NCBI RefSeq assembly: GCF_014842925.1
Contig: NZ_JACYXJ010000002.1
Span: forward strand, 620,001 to 684,000
Origin: Roseibium polysiphoniae
GTDB lineage: Bacteria; Pseudomonadota; Alphaproteobacteria; Rhizobiales; Stappiaceae
DNA: 64,000 bases
Reading direction: 5' to 3'
Below are positions 34,221-43,196 of this stretch, piece after piece. A program made the position numbers and the translations under genes. Each line of letters opens with the position of its first letter. Position 1 is the first letter of the stretch. The notes under the pieces are model-generated. The model did not search any database and had not been told where the DNA came from. It saw only the letters and a list, made by a program, of their open reading frames with translations.

Positions 34221-35259
34221 GGGAACTCCGAACCAGAATGACGGCAAAGGCCGGCGCGCCGACGAGGGCGGTCACCACCCCTATTGGCAACGTTTGACCG
34301 GGAATAAGCACGCGGGAAACGATGTCGGCCATAATGAGAAAGACGCCGCCTGCCAGCGCCGCCGCAGGGATCAAAACGACATGGCGCACGCCAACCAGAA
34401 ACCGCGCAGCATGAGGGACAACAAGGCCAACAAATCCTATGGCACCGGAAAGTGAGACCATGATTGCCGTCAACAGTGCTGTCGTACCAATGAGAATCGT
34501 CATCACGGCACTGGTTCTAATACCCATGGATTGTGCGGCCTCCCGGCCAAAAGTCATTGCGTCAAGGGCACGAAAGTGGCCGAAGATAACGCCCAGACCG
34601 AGCATTGTGACCGGTACAGCGAGATAGACGTCTTGCCATCTGCTGCCGGACAGGTTGCCCATCATCCAAAAAATGATTGCCCGCGCCTGATTGGCGTCGG
34701 CAGACTTTGCGATGATAAGAGCCGTCAATGCATGAAACAGCTGGGCGCCCGCCACGCCAGCCAGCAAGAGTGCAAGGCTTGATGTCGCGCCTGCTCCCTC
34801 ACCTTTCGCCATGCGGGCAAGAAAGGCGACAAACCCAAAAGCCATCAAGGCGCCGATAAAGGCTCCACCAGACAAGGAGAGGACGCCTGCCCCAAAACCA
34901 AGGATCGCGACACTGACTGCACCCGTTGAGGCGCCGGCCGACAAACCCAGAATATAGGGATCGCTCAAGGGGTTGCGCAAAAGCGCTTGCAGAACGACCC
35001 CGCTTAGCGCCAGTGATGCGCCACAGGCCATCGCCAGGATGGCACGCGGGAGCCGGTAGCTCCAAAGAATGCCATGGTCAATCGGATTGACCTCAGGCGC
35101 GGAATAGCCGAACTCCAATTTCAGCACATTCCAGATTGTCGGCAATGGGATAACGGTTTCGCCGATCACAAGAGCCGAGCCAACCGCCGCGAGCAAAATT
35201 ACCATGGCTCCAAAAAGCGAAACGGCGGGCGCGAGCCCGCCGAAGGTCAATCTGTTCAC
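34204..35259 (-). CDS. FecCD/BtuC-type metal-chelate ABC transporter permease
   Basis: This 351-residue inner-membrane protein has about nine to ten hydrophobic segments and family blocks RLPRAILAMACGASLALSG, LLRNPLSDPYILGLSAGAS and GFVGLVVPHAARFLVGVRH. It starts with a GTG that overlaps the binding-protein stop (GTGA), so it is translationally coupled. Such permeases work as homodimers with the ATPase and a class III binding protein for iron-siderophore, haem or cobalamin uptake. Confidence 0.94.
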   Translation of the reverse strand: MNRLTFGGLAPAVSLFGAMVILLAAVGSALVIGETVIPLPTIWNVLKLEFGYSAPEVNPIDHGILWSYRLPRAILAMACGASLALSGVVLQALLRNPLSDPYILGLSAGASTGAVSVAILGFGAGVLSLSGGAFIGALMAFGFVAFLARMAKGEGAGATSSLALLLAGVAGAQLFHALTALIIAKSADANQARAIIFWMMGNLSGSRWQDVYLAVPVTMLGLGVIFGHFRALDAMTFGREAAQSMGIRTSAVMTILIGTTALLTAIMVSLSGAIGFVGLVVPHAARFLVGVRHVVLIPAAALAGGVFLIMADIVSRVLIPGQTLPIGVVTALVGAPAFAVILVRSSRAHSG

Positions 35260-36257
35260 TGGGATGCGGCCTGCTTTTCCATGACTTCAGCAAGCAGTTC
35301 CAAACCGGAAACCGTACGAACCGTCGCGTCCATGGCATGGGCCTCGAGAATAAGGACCCTGCCGTTTTTCACAGCGTCCATCTGGCTGGCAACGGGATCT
35401 GTTTGGAGAAACTCTATCTTGGCTTCAATCGAGTCCGCCGGGAATTTCCGTCGCTGCAGATCAGCCAGGACGATGTAGGTCGGATTTGCCTTCGCCAGCG
35501 TTTCCCAGCCTACGGTCGGCCATTCCTCGCTTGAGGTGACTACGTTCTCTACCCCCAACTTCGCCATGATGTAGCCAGGCGCGCCTTTTGCGCCCGCAAC
35601 GTAGGGATCTGCGTCCATTTTCGAGCTCGAAAACCAGAACATCGCGGACACGTCTTCAAGCTTCAGGGCGCTCGCGCGCTCAATGGCCGCCTCTTCTCTT
35701 GCCTTGAGCTTCGCAACGGCCTCCTTGCCGGCCTCAGGCACACCGAAAATCTGCGAAAGCTCCGTCAGCCCCCTGTAGATGACCTCGGTCGAAATCAGCT
35801 CTTCGCGAGTCCCGTCGACACCCACGGTGTTGTCTTTCCCAACGCAATCAGCTGGCCAGATGTAGGTCGGGACGCTGAGATCATGGAACTGTTCACGCGT
35901 TCCCACGGAGCCCTTTGAGCCGACATACCACTCATATTGAGACGCAACGAGGCCGGGGCGCTTGTTCAGAACGGCCTCGAAGCTCGGCGTATTGTCTGCG
36001 AGACGTTCAATCTCGGCATTGGCATCGGCAAACTCTGGCAATACGTCCGTGAACCAGACGGCCGTTCCGCTTACCTTGTTGGCAAGCCCAAGCAGATACA
36101 TCGCCTCGGTGGTGGCTTGTCCGATGGTGACCACACTTTCCGGGGCGCTTTCGAATGTCACCTCGTGGCCGCAATTTTCCAGGGTAAGTGGAAAGCTCTG
36201 CGCGGCGGCGGCGCTGGTGATTGCGGCGAGCGCCAGAGCGACGGAAAAGCACTTCAT
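35256..36257 (-). CDS. Periplasmic metal-chelate binding protein (FecB/BtuF class)
   Basis: This 333-residue exported protein begins with a signal peptide MKCFSVALALAAITSAAAAQ. It has the class III binding-protein layout: an N-terminal lobe with PESVVTIGQATTEAMYLLGL, a linker helix around residue 170-200, and a C-terminal lobe with WPTVGWETLAKANPTYIVLA. The ATG at 36257 fits the signal peptide; 24 upstream in-frame codons are not family sequence. It is the first gene of the operon, about 80 bases downstream of a palindromic AT-rich operator-like site. No TonB-dependent receptor gene lies in the window. Confidence 0.9.
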   Translation of the reverse strand: MKCFSVALALAAITSAAAAQSFPLTLENCGHEVTFESAPESVVTIGQATTEAMYLLGLANKVSGTAVWFTDVLPEFADANAEIERLADNTPSFEAVLNKRPGLVASQYEWYVGSKGSVGTREQFHDLSVPTYIWPADCVGKDNTVGVDGTREELISTEVIYRGLTELSQIFGVPEAGKEAVAKLKAREEAAIERASALKLEDVSAMFWFSSSKMDADPYVAGAKGAPGYIMAKLGVENVVTSSEEWPTVGWETLAKANPTYIVLADLQRRKFPADSIEAKIEFLQTDPVASQMDAVKNGRVLILEAHAMDATVRTVSGLELLAEVMEKQAASQ

Positions 36258-36624
36258 TGTTTGTGTTCCACTTGGCTTGAAGTTGCGTTTGCGGCGAGCG
36301 GTCAAGCGAATGGACCAGCCTTCAATCAATCAGTATGTTATAACGTTACATATTTGTACAGCCAGAAAACTTTGGCGTTTCGCATTTTTTTATCGAAGCC
36401 GGGATCGGCAATGCAAACAGGCCAAAGACTTCAATCAAAACGTGAAATGGGTATCGGGCACACTGACCCAAGCCGGTTTGCGGACCGAGCCGTAGACAGG
36501 AAAGAACTTCACCGGCTCTTGATCGCCAGTCTGCGCTTGCCGGCTTTGAAATGCGGTTTCTGGGGATTTCGATCTGCCTGGCTCAGGCACTTAGCGGCTT
36601 TGTAAATTCGAGCGAGCGCCGACA
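36258..36624. other. Gene-free region upstream of the metal-chelate operon
   Basis: About 370 bases between the binding-protein start and the uraD stop. The part next to the transporter (36320-36400) is AT-rich and holds the promoter and an operator-like element at 36334-36351. The rest has no ORF or structure I can support; I looked for cobalamin riboswitch boxes and did not find them. Confidence 0.5.
36334..36351. promoter_or_regulatory. Fur-superfamily (Zur-like) operator candidate
   Basis: TATGTTATAACGTTACAT centres on the palindrome GTTATAAC (36337-36344) and resembles the Zur-type box ATGTTATAACATTACAT except for one A-to-G change. It lies about 80 bases before the binding-protein ATG. 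If real, the transporter may be controlled by zinc or another metal rather than haem or cobalamin. Confidence 0.4.
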
Positions 36625-37140
36625 TCAGCTCTCGGCGACACGGTCCTCAAGCCTGAACCGGAAAATGCGGGCAATTTGTGCGAGCGCCGCAGTGAATTCC
36701 TGTTCCGGAGCGTTGTCGACCCTCTGCTCAAAGGCATGCAGGATCATGTGTTTGTCCGCCCCCTTGACGGCAAAGATGAAGGGGAAGCCGAAACGTTGCT
36801 GATACCGATCGTTCAGGTCGGTGAAACGGGCAAATTCGTCAGGTGACAAGGTGTCCAGCCCTGCCCCGCTCTGCTCACGTTTGGAATCTTCCGCCATATC
36901 GCCTGCAATGGCGGCCTTGCCGGCAAGGTCCGGATGGGCGCGCACAAGGTCGAGCTGACGTTTCTTCGGCGCATCCAGCATCGTCGTCTCAAACGCGACG
37001 ATCAGGTCCTCGCGGGTTGCAAATGCGCCTTGCGAGAAAGCGCCTTCCGCGACCCAGGGACTGTGCTCGGCCACATCGCCAAAGGCTTCGACGAATTCTG
37101 TCTGGCTCATTTCATTGATGGTACCGATGGATATCATCAT
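36625..37140 (-). CDS. uraD: OHCU decarboxylase (2-oxo-4-hydroxy-4-carboxy-5-ureidoimidazoline decarboxylase)
   Basis: This 171-residue helical enzyme is the third step from urate to S-allantoin. The catalytic histidine lies in LVRAHPDLAGKAAIAG near residue 67, and the family block LNDRYQQRFGFPFIFAVKG lies near residue 110. The ATG at 37140 or 37137 follows GTGAGG; a GTG at 37149 overlapping the puuD stop is a third option. It is directly downstream of the urate oxidase gene and works with the HIU hydrolase encoded at the head of the same cluster. Confidence 0.94.
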   Translation of the reverse strand: MMISIGTINEMSQTEFVEAFGDVAEHSPWVAEGAFSQGAFATREDLIVAFETTMLDAPKKRQLDLVRAHPDLAGKAAIAGDMAEDSKREQSGAGLDTLSPDEFARFTDLNDRYQQRFGFPFIFAVKGADKHMILHAFEQRVDNAPEQEFTAALAQIARIFRFRLEDRVAES

Positions 37141-37145
37141 GCGCC

Positions 37146-38327
37146 TCACTTCAACTGGCTGATCCAGGTTCCGAGCGTAGCACGTTCCGTATCCGTCATG
37201 CCGGTTTCATTCCCCAGCGGCATTGCATCTGATTGCACCGCCTGGGCCATGATCTGATCCGCGTAACGCTGAAGATCCCCGAGGCTTTCCAGATGGATTT
37301 CCTTGGGCGCTTCGTCGAATGCTTCATGGGTGGGAACAGCCGCGTGGCAGCTGGCGCAATGGGTCCGTGCGATGGCAATGACTTCAGCATCGGCAACTGC
37401 AGCGCCGCCACTGTAGTCCTTCGGGGCGGTCATGATGATTGCGATGACAAGCCCGACCGCTGCTACGGGTAGCGACCACCAGAACTTGGCAAACGGATCG
37501 CCAGCGTCATGTCGATTGAGGAAATGGCGCACCATGCCACCGATCACGAGTATCAACGCGACAAGGAGCCAGGACTGGGGATGGCCGGTCAGCATTGGAT
37601 AATGGTTGGACACCATCATCAAGAGGACCGGGATCGTCAGATAGTTGTTGTGAACCGAGCGCTGCTTTCCCATGGCGCCGAGCGCTGGATTTGGCGCTTC
37701 GCCGGCGAGCAGACTTGCCGTGATCTTTTTCTGATTCGGGATGATGATGCCGAAAACATTCACCGCCATGATGGTTCCGACAAAGGCGCCCACGTGGATC
37801 AGGGCACCACGGCCGGAAAACACGTGGGTGAAGAGGTAGGATGCGGCCAGGATCAAAACGAAAAGGCAGGTGGCAAGGAGCGGAACATTGCGTCCGATCG
37901 GCGACTTGCACAGCCGATCATAGATCAGCCAGCCCGCGACCAGAGACACCACCGAGATCAGGATCGCCTCTCCTGGTGTCATGGTGAGTACGTTCGGGTC
38001 AATCAGGTAGGACGTCGCGTTGAAATAGTACTGAACCACTAGCAGGGCGAAGCCCGTCACCCAGGTGAGATAAGCCTCCCACTTGTACCAGATCAGGTCT
38101 TCCGGCAGCTCCTTAGGGGCGACCAGATATTTCTCGACATGATAAAAGCCCCCGCCATGAACCTCCCAGGCGGTTCCCGCAACGCCTTCTTTCATGTCGG
38201 TCCGTTTACGCAGGGAAAGGTCAAGCGCGATGAAATAGAAGGACGTGCCGATCCAACCGATCCCGACGATCAGGTGGGCCCAACGAAAAAGCAAGTTGAG
38301 CCAGTCCATTGCAAAGGCAAGGGTCAT
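37146..38327 (-). CDS. puuD: Membrane urate oxidase/hydroxylase PuuD with C-terminal cytochrome c domain
   Basis: This 393-residue inner-membrane protein oxidises urate to 5-hydroxyisourate. The N-terminal urate hydroxylase domain (DUF989) has about eight membrane helices and the blocks FRWAHLIVGIGWIGTSFYFI and AWEVHGGGFYHVEKY. The C-terminal periplasmic part from about residue 320 carries a haem c motif CASCH with a later Met (GMTDTERATLGTW), so electrons pass to the respiratory chain rather than to O2. The ATG at 38327 is the family start; the in-frame GTG at 38363 overlaps the upstream terminator hairpin. Confidence 0.93.
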   Translation of the reverse strand: MTLAFAMDWLNLLFRWAHLIVGIGWIGTSFYFIALDLSLRKRTDMKEGVAGTAWEVHGGGFYHVEKYLVAPKELPEDLIWYKWEAYLTWVTGFALLVVQYYFNATSYLIDPNVLTMTPGEAILISVVSLVAGWLIYDRLCKSPIGRNVPLLATCLFVLILAASYLFTHVFSGRGALIHVGAFVGTIMAVNVFGIIIPNQKKITASLLAGEAPNPALGAMGKQRSVHNNYLTIPVLLMMVSNHYPMLTGHPQSWLLVALILVIGGMVRHFLNRHDAGDPFAKFWWSLPVAAVGLVIAIIMTAPKDYSGGAAVADAEVIAIARTHCASCHAAVPTHEAFDEAPKEIHLESLGDLQRYADQIMAQAVQSDAMPLGNETGMTDTERATLGTWISQLK

Positions 38328-38358
38328 CGTAGCGCGTCCATTTTTAAAAAGATCAGGT

Positions 38359-38383
38359 CGCACCCGGGACAGGCCCGGGTGCG
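38359..38383 (-). terminator. Terminator-like hairpin between bmp and puuD
   Basis: CGCACCCGGG (38359-38368) pairs perfectly with CCCGGGTGCG (38374-38383) across a five-base loop. On the minus strand it follows the bmp stop by 25 bases, with TTTTT about 14 bases further on; on the plus strand TTTTT follows directly. It probably ends the xdh-transporter transcript before puuD. Confidence 0.7.
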
Positions 38384-38408
38384 GTTTTTGAGGTCGACGT
38401 AAGGCGCC

Positions 38409-39473
38409 TTACTGAGGCAGCTTGTCGTCAACGCCCTTCACGTACCAGTTCATGCCGAGAATAGCGCCGTCATCAAGACGCACACCATCAGCAGCGGCTT
38501 CCGTGCCATCCTGCTTGGTCAGCGGGCCGGTGAAAGGTTCCCAGCCGCCAACGATCTTGGCTTCGGTTTCCTTTGCCATTGCAATGACGTCGTCCGGCAG
38601 GTTGGTGTAAGGCGCCATGGCAACGTGGCCTTCCTTCAGCCCGTGCCAGGTCTGCGCGCTTTCCCAGGTGCCGTCGAGGGCCGCCTGAACGCGTTCGATG
38701 TAATAGGGGCCCCAGTCATCGATGATCGCGGTGTACTGGGCGTCTTTTGCAAAGGCGATCTGGTCAGAAGCCTGACCGAACCCATGAACGCCGCGTTCCT
38801 GTGCGACCTGCAAAGGCGCGGTGGAGTCGGTGTGCTGGGTGATGATGTCAGCACCCTGGTCAATCAGCGCCTTGGCTGCGTCGGCTTCCTTGCCCGGGTC
38901 GAACCATGTGTTGACCCAAACCACCTTCACCTTGAAGTCCGGGTTGATCGACTGCGCACCAAGGAGGAAGGCATTGATGCCGGACACAACTTCCGGAATC
39001 GGGAAGGACCCGATGTAGCCCGCAGTGCCGGTCTTGGACATCTTGCCGGCGACCTGGCCGATGATGTAGCGGCCTTCATGGAACTTCGAGTTGTAGGTGG
39101 CAACGTTATCGGCGGTCTTGTAACCAGTCGCATGCTCGAACATGACATCCGGGTACTTCTTGGCGACCTTGAGCGTCGGGTTCATGTAGCCGAAGGAGGT
39201 CGTGAAGATGATGTTGCAGCCATCACGGGCGAAGCGCTCGATGGCACGCTCGGAATCCGGACCTTCCGGAACATTCTCCAGATATGCGGTTTCGACCCGG
39301 TCGCCGAACTTTTCGACAACGTCCAAACGGCCCTGGTCGTGCTGATAGGTCCAGCCGAAATCGCCGACAGGGCCGATGTAGACGAAACAGGCTTTGAGGT
39401 CTGCTGCAGATGCCGCGGAGGAGGCCGCTGCAAAGGCAACAGCTGCGACTGTCGCTTTCATGATGTTTTTCAT
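38409..39473 (-). CDS. BMP-family nucleoside/purine ABC transporter binding protein
   Basis: This 354-residue exported protein has a signal peptide (MKATVAAVAFAAASSAASAA) and the BMP/PnrA fold: KACFVYIGPVGDFGWTYQHD at the start and DGCNIIFTTSFGYMNPTLK, YNSKFHEGRYIIGQVAGKMS and GADIITQHTDSTAPLQVAQ later. BMP proteins bind purine nucleosides or bases; here the genes for xanthine and urate breakdown in the same cluster point to a purine ligand. It is the last gene of the transporter operon, about 100 bases after the second permease; small stems in that gap may stabilise its mRNA. Confidence 0.92.
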   Translation of the reverse strand: MKNIMKATVAAVAFAAASSAASAADLKACFVYIGPVGDFGWTYQHDQGRLDVVEKFGDRVETAYLENVPEGPDSERAIERFARDGCNIIFTTSFGYMNPTLKVAKKYPDVMFEHATGYKTADNVATYNSKFHEGRYIIGQVAGKMSKTGTAGYIGSFPIPEVVSGINAFLLGAQSINPDFKVKVVWVNTWFDPGKEADAAKALIDQGADIITQHTDSTAPLQVAQERGVHGFGQASDQIAFAKDAQYTAIIDDWGPYYIERVQAALDGTWESAQTWHGLKEGHVAMAPYTNLPDDVIAMAKETEAKIVGGWEPFTGPLTKQDGTEAAADGVRLDDGAILGMNWYVKGVDDKLPQ

Positions 39474-39575
39474 AATCCAAATCCCCTCAGGATTATTGGT
39501 TTCATGCGATGCTCATGGATCTTACCGGAACCGCATCGCAACGATCCCGGCCTTTTGGACCGACTGGCAGCGTGC

Positions 39576-40490
39576 CTATCGGTCCGGAACGAACGGCTTG
39601 CCGAGGCAGGCCGGCGTATTGACAAGCGTCAGCCTGCGATTTGCCGAGATGAGCACGAGGACTGCAATGGTGGCAATATACGGCAAGCTGGACAGCAATT
39701 GAGATGGCACACCAATGCCCTGTGCCTGGGCATGGAAGGTCAGCACGGTGACCGCGCCAAACAGGTAGGCCCCGGCAATAACGCGGAACGGCAGCCAGGA
39801 AGCGAAGACCACAAGCGCCAGCGCGATCCAGCCGCGTCCCGCGGTCATGTTCTCCACCCACTGGGGCGTGTATGCCAGGGACATATAGGCGCCGGCAAGC
39901 CCGGCGCAGCCGCCGCCGAAGAGCACCGCCAAATACCGTACCTTGATGACGGAATAGCCGAGCGCATGCGCTGACCCGTGATTGTCGCCGACCGCGCGCA
40001 GGATGAGCCCGGTCCGGGTCCGGAAGAGCACAAAGGCTACGAGCGCGACAAGGGCAAAGCCAAGATAGACGACCGCATCCTGCTGAAAGAACACCGGTCC
40101 GATGAGGGGCAGCTCCGAAAGAACGGGAATGTAGAGTTCAGGCAGTCGCAGCCCCGGAACGCCAATGTAGGCCTCCCCGATCATGCCGGACACGCCAAGA
40201 CCCAGGATCGTCAGCGCCAGGCCGGTCGCCACCTGATTGGTGACGAGGCTGAGCACGAGAAAGCCGAATATCAGCGCCATGCCCATGCCCGCGACGATGG
40301 CAGCAAGCACTCCCAGAGTGCCGGAACCGGTCTGGTTGGCGACGGCAAAGCCCACCACGGCCCCCATGATCATCATCCCCTCGACGCCCAGATTGAGGAC
40401 GCCCGAGCGTTCGACCACCAACTCGCCAATGGCGGCAATTAGAAGAGGTGTTGCAGCGGTGATCACGGTCAGGAGAACGGCTTCAAACAT
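39576..40490 (-). CDS. Nucleoside/purine ABC transporter permease (second)
   Basis: This 304-residue permease of the BPD_transp_2 family has about eight to nine hydrophobic segments. Family blocks are LIAAIGELVVERSGVLNLGVEG near the N terminus, LTILGLGVSGMIGEAYIG, and RTRTGLILRAVGDNHGSAHALG. It starts two bases after the stop of the first permease gene, and together they form the membrane channel of the purine uptake system. Confidence 0.93.
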   Translation of the reverse strand: MFEAVLLTVITAATPLLIAAIGELVVERSGVLNLGVEGMMIMGAVVGFAVANQTGSGTLGVLAAIVAGMGMALIFGFLVLSLVTNQVATGLALTILGLGVSGMIGEAYIGVPGLRLPELYIPVLSELPLIGPVFFQQDAVVYLGFALVALVAFVLFRTRTGLILRAVGDNHGSAHALGYSVIKVRYLAVLFGGGCAGLAGAYMSLAYTPQWVENMTAGRGWIALALVVFASWLPFRVIAGAYLFGAVTVLTFHAQAQGIGVPSQLLSSLPYIATIAVLVLISANRRLTLVNTPACLGKPFVPDR

Positions 40491-40492
40491 GA

Positions 40493-41575
40493 TCAGATCT
40501 CCGAGCCGGTTGCAGAGCGACCCGGCACGATCCGCGGTCGGTACAAGATGAAGGTGTCGCAGGCGAGCACGAAGAACAGCAGAAGCCCCTGAATCACGGC
40601 GGCGATCTTGTCGGACACACCCATTGAGGCTTGCACACCTTCGCCGCCAATGTAGGACAGCGCCAAAACGAGGCCCGCGATCAGGATGGCTGCCGGGTTC
40701 AAACGGCCTAGGAAGGCAACAATGATGGCCGTGAAGCCGTAGCCTGGCGAGATCGTCGGCAGCAGCTGTCCGAGCGAGCCGGACACCTCCATGGTTCCGG
40801 CCAGTCCTGCCAGCCCTCCCGCGAGCGCAAAGGCAAAGAGTGTCAGACGCTTTTTGGAGAAGCCTGCAAAGCTGCCCGCCCGCGGGCTTTCGCCCATGAC
40901 CCGGATTTCGAAGCCTTTGAGAGTCTTCGCTAGCACTATGGTCAGCACGATAACCACGACCACGGCAATTGGCGCGGCAATGCTCATGCGGCCATCGCCT
41001 ATGACTGGAAGCGTTGCCGCGTCAGTGAACAGGCGCGATTCAGGGAAGTTATAGCCGTCCGGATCGCGCCAGGGGCCACGGACCAGATAGTCCAGGATGA
41101 GGCTGGCCACATAGACCAGCATCAGGCTGGTCAGGATCTCGTTGGTGTTGAAACGGGTTTTCAAAATTGCTGGGATCAGGCCCCAAGCAGCGCCCCCAAG
41201 CGCTCCCAGAAGAAGCATCAGCGGCAAGGTCAGAACCGTCTCGAAATCCGGAAAGACAATCGGGATGAACGACCCGCAAAGCGCCCCGAAAACAAACTGC
41301 CCTTCAGCGCCAATGTTCCAGTTGTTGGAGAGATAGCACACCGCCAGGCCGCAAGCGATCAGGACAAGCGGAGTTGCCTTCACAATCAACTCTTGCAGAG
41401 ACCATGTGTCCGTCAAAGGCTCAATGAAAAACGTGAAGAGACCCAAAAGGGGATCTTTACCTGACAGCTGGAACAGGATCGCAGCGGCGATCAGCGTCAG
41501 AAAGACAGCGATGACGGGCGACAAAACTGCCATCAGGCGGCTGTGTTCCGTGCGTTTGACCAGTTCGATCCGCAT
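40493..41575 (-). CDS. Nucleoside/purine ABC transporter permease (first)
   Basis: This 360-residue BPD_transp_2 permease has about nine hydrophobic segments and blocks VCYLSNNWNIGAEGQFVFGA, ILKTRFNTNEILTSLMLVY, GFEIRVMGESPRAGSFAGFS and SPGYGFTAIIVAFLGRLNP. Its ATG overlaps the ATPase stop by one base (TAATG). The pair of dissimilar permeases with a double-domain ATPase and a BMP protein is the standard purine nucleoside transporter layout. Confidence 0.93.
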   Translation of the reverse strand: MRIELVKRTEHSRLMAVLSPVIAVFLTLIAAAILFQLSGKDPLLGLFTFFIEPLTDTWSLQELIVKATPLVLIACGLAVCYLSNNWNIGAEGQFVFGALCGSFIPIVFPDFETVLTLPLMLLLGALGGAAWGLIPAILKTRFNTNEILTSLMLVYVASLILDYLVRGPWRDPDGYNFPESRLFTDAATLPVIGDGRMSIAAPIAVVVVIVLTIVLAKTLKGFEIRVMGESPRAGSFAGFSKKRLTLFAFALAGGLAGLAGTMEVSGSLGQLLPTISPGYGFTAIIVAFLGRLNPAAILIAGLVLALSYIGGEGVQASMGVSDKIAAVIQGLLLFFVLACDTFILYRPRIVPGRSATGSEI

Positions 41576-43188
41576 TACACTGCCTTCCTGTCATTGCCTT
41601 GAGACCGCTCGGCGCTGCCGGCCATCAACAGACCGACCCGCTCGCGCGTCATCCCGGAGGCAGCTTCTGCCTCAGACAGGAAGCCTCTGGAAATCACCGC
41701 GATGCGGTCGGCGATTTCGAAAATCTCGTCGAGATCCTGGCTGATCACCAGAACAGCGGATCCGGATCGCGCCAAATCGATCAGTGATTGCCGGATCAGC
41801 GCCGCAGCACCCGCATCGACCCCCCAGGTCGGCTGGTTGACCACCAGGACACCAGGCTTTCGATCCAGTTCTCGCCCGACGACGAACTTTTGAAGATTGC
41901 CGCCGGACAGCGAACGTGCCTCCGGATTGTCATGGGACATCCGAACGTCGAAGTGCGTCTTGACCTTTTGCTCGAGCTCGCCGGATTGCCCCTCAGACAC
42001 GAAACCGGCCGAAACCAGCCCGTCATTGGTGCCGTGGCGGGTCAGGACGATATTATTCGTCAAAGTCATGCCAGGAACAGCGCCATGACCGAGGCGTTCT
42101 TCGGGTACAAAAGCCGCATTTTGCTGGCGGCGCCAGTTGATGCTTTTCGCGCCGCACGCCTGACCGTCGATGTAGATCATCTCAGGCGTAACCCGCACCT
42201 CACCGGACAATGCATCAAAAAGCTCGCCCTGCCCGTTTCCGGCGACACCGGCGATGGCAACAACCTCACCTGCATGAACAGCGAGGTTGAGGTCATTCAA
42301 GGTGGTGGCAAAGGGGTTTCGAGCCGGCGCGCTCAAGTCGGCCACTCTCAAGCGAGCGGGGCCGAGTTCCGGCGCCTTTCCGCTGTGGGACACACCGATC
42401 ACTTCTGAGCCGACCATCATGTTGGCGAGGCTCGAGGGCGTTTCCTTTGAAGGATCGCACTCGCCGACAACCTTTCCATGGCGCAGGATCGTCGCGTGGT
42501 GACAGATCCTCTTCACCTCCTCCAGGCGATGCGAAATATAGAGGACAGCGCAACCTTCACTGGCCAGACGCTCAAGCGTCTTGAACAGACGATCGGCTTC
42601 TTGCGGGGTAAGCACCGACGTCGGCTCATCCATGATGATCAGTGCCGGTTCCTGAAGCAGGCACCGAACGATTTCGATGCGCTGACGAATGCCGACTGGA
42701 AGGTCGGCGACAATGTCCTGCGGATTGAGCGGCAGGCCGTATTCGCTCGAGATGCTTTCGATGCGCTTGGCGAGCGCTTTCATATTGCCCGGCTCAGGCA
42801 GGGCGAGCGCGATATTTTCGACAACCGTCAAAGCTTCAAAAAGAGAGAAATGCTGGAAAACCATGCCGATGCCGAGCGCGCGTGCAGCGGCTGGGTTGTC
42901 GATCTGCACAGGCTTTCCCTGCCAAATAATCTCGCCAGCATCGGGCTCAAGTGCGCCATAGAACATCTTCACAAGCGTCGACTTGCCTGCCCCATTTTCG
43001 CCAAGCAGTGCATGGATTTCGCCCTTGTTGATACGCAGATCAACCCGGTCATTGGCAAGAATTTCACCGAAGCGCTTGGTCAGGCTCTTGCCATCGAGAA
43101 GCACATCGCCGCTTGCCCGCCGATCCGTTTGAGCAGTGTCGCCGCTCTTTTTTTCATTTTCCGCCAATGGCTTCATTCCCCCAACCAT
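41575..43188 (-). CDS. Nucleoside/purine ABC transporter ATPase with two ABC domains
   Basis: This 537-residue cytoplasmic ATPase has two ABC domains, as in sugar and nucleoside importers. The first has Walker A GENGAGKSTLVKM near residue 70 and Walker B ALIIMDEPTSVLTP. The second has the degenerate Walker A GVAGNGQGEL near residue 305 and the signature LSGGNLQKFVVGREL. The first 30 residues are polar. The ATG at 43188 lies eight bases after the xdhC stop; another ATG four codons in is possible. Co-transcription with xdhABC suits a scavenging role for xanthine, hypoxanthine or nucleosides. Confidence 0.93.
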   Translation of the reverse strand: MVGGMKPLAENEKKSGDTAQTDRRASGDVLLDGKSLTKRFGEILANDRVDLRINKGEIHALLGENGAGKSTLVKMFYGALEPDAGEIIWQGKPVQIDNPAAARALGIGMVFQHFSLFEALTVVENIALALPEPGNMKALAKRIESISSEYGLPLNPQDIVADLPVGIRQRIEIVRCLLQEPALIIMDEPTSVLTPQEADRLFKTLERLASEGCAVLYISHRLEEVKRICHHATILRHGKVVGECDPSKETPSSLANMMVGSEVIGVSHSGKAPELGPARLRVADLSAPARNPFATTLNDLNLAVHAGEVVAIAGVAGNGQGELFDALSGEVRVTPEMIYIDGQACGAKSINWRRQQNAAFVPEERLGHGAVPGMTLTNNIVLTRHGTNDGLVSAGFVSEGQSGELEQKVKTHFDVRMSHDNPEARSLSGGNLQKFVVGRELDRKPGVLVVNQPTWGVDAGAAALIRQSLIDLARSGSAVLVISQDLDEIFEIADRIAVISRGFLSEAEAASGMTRERVGLLMAGSAERSQGNDRKAV

Positions 43189-43196
43189 TCGCCGAC

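Noticed and set aside
36258..36624. Cobalamin riboswitch upstream of the FecBCD-type operon
   Set aside because: The conserved cobalamin boxes, such as the GCCACTG-type and AGCCAGGAGACC-type sequences, were not found on the minus strand.
38625..39974. 449-codon plus-strand open frame
   Set aside because: Antisense to the BMP binding protein and a permease; low-complexity translation without domains.
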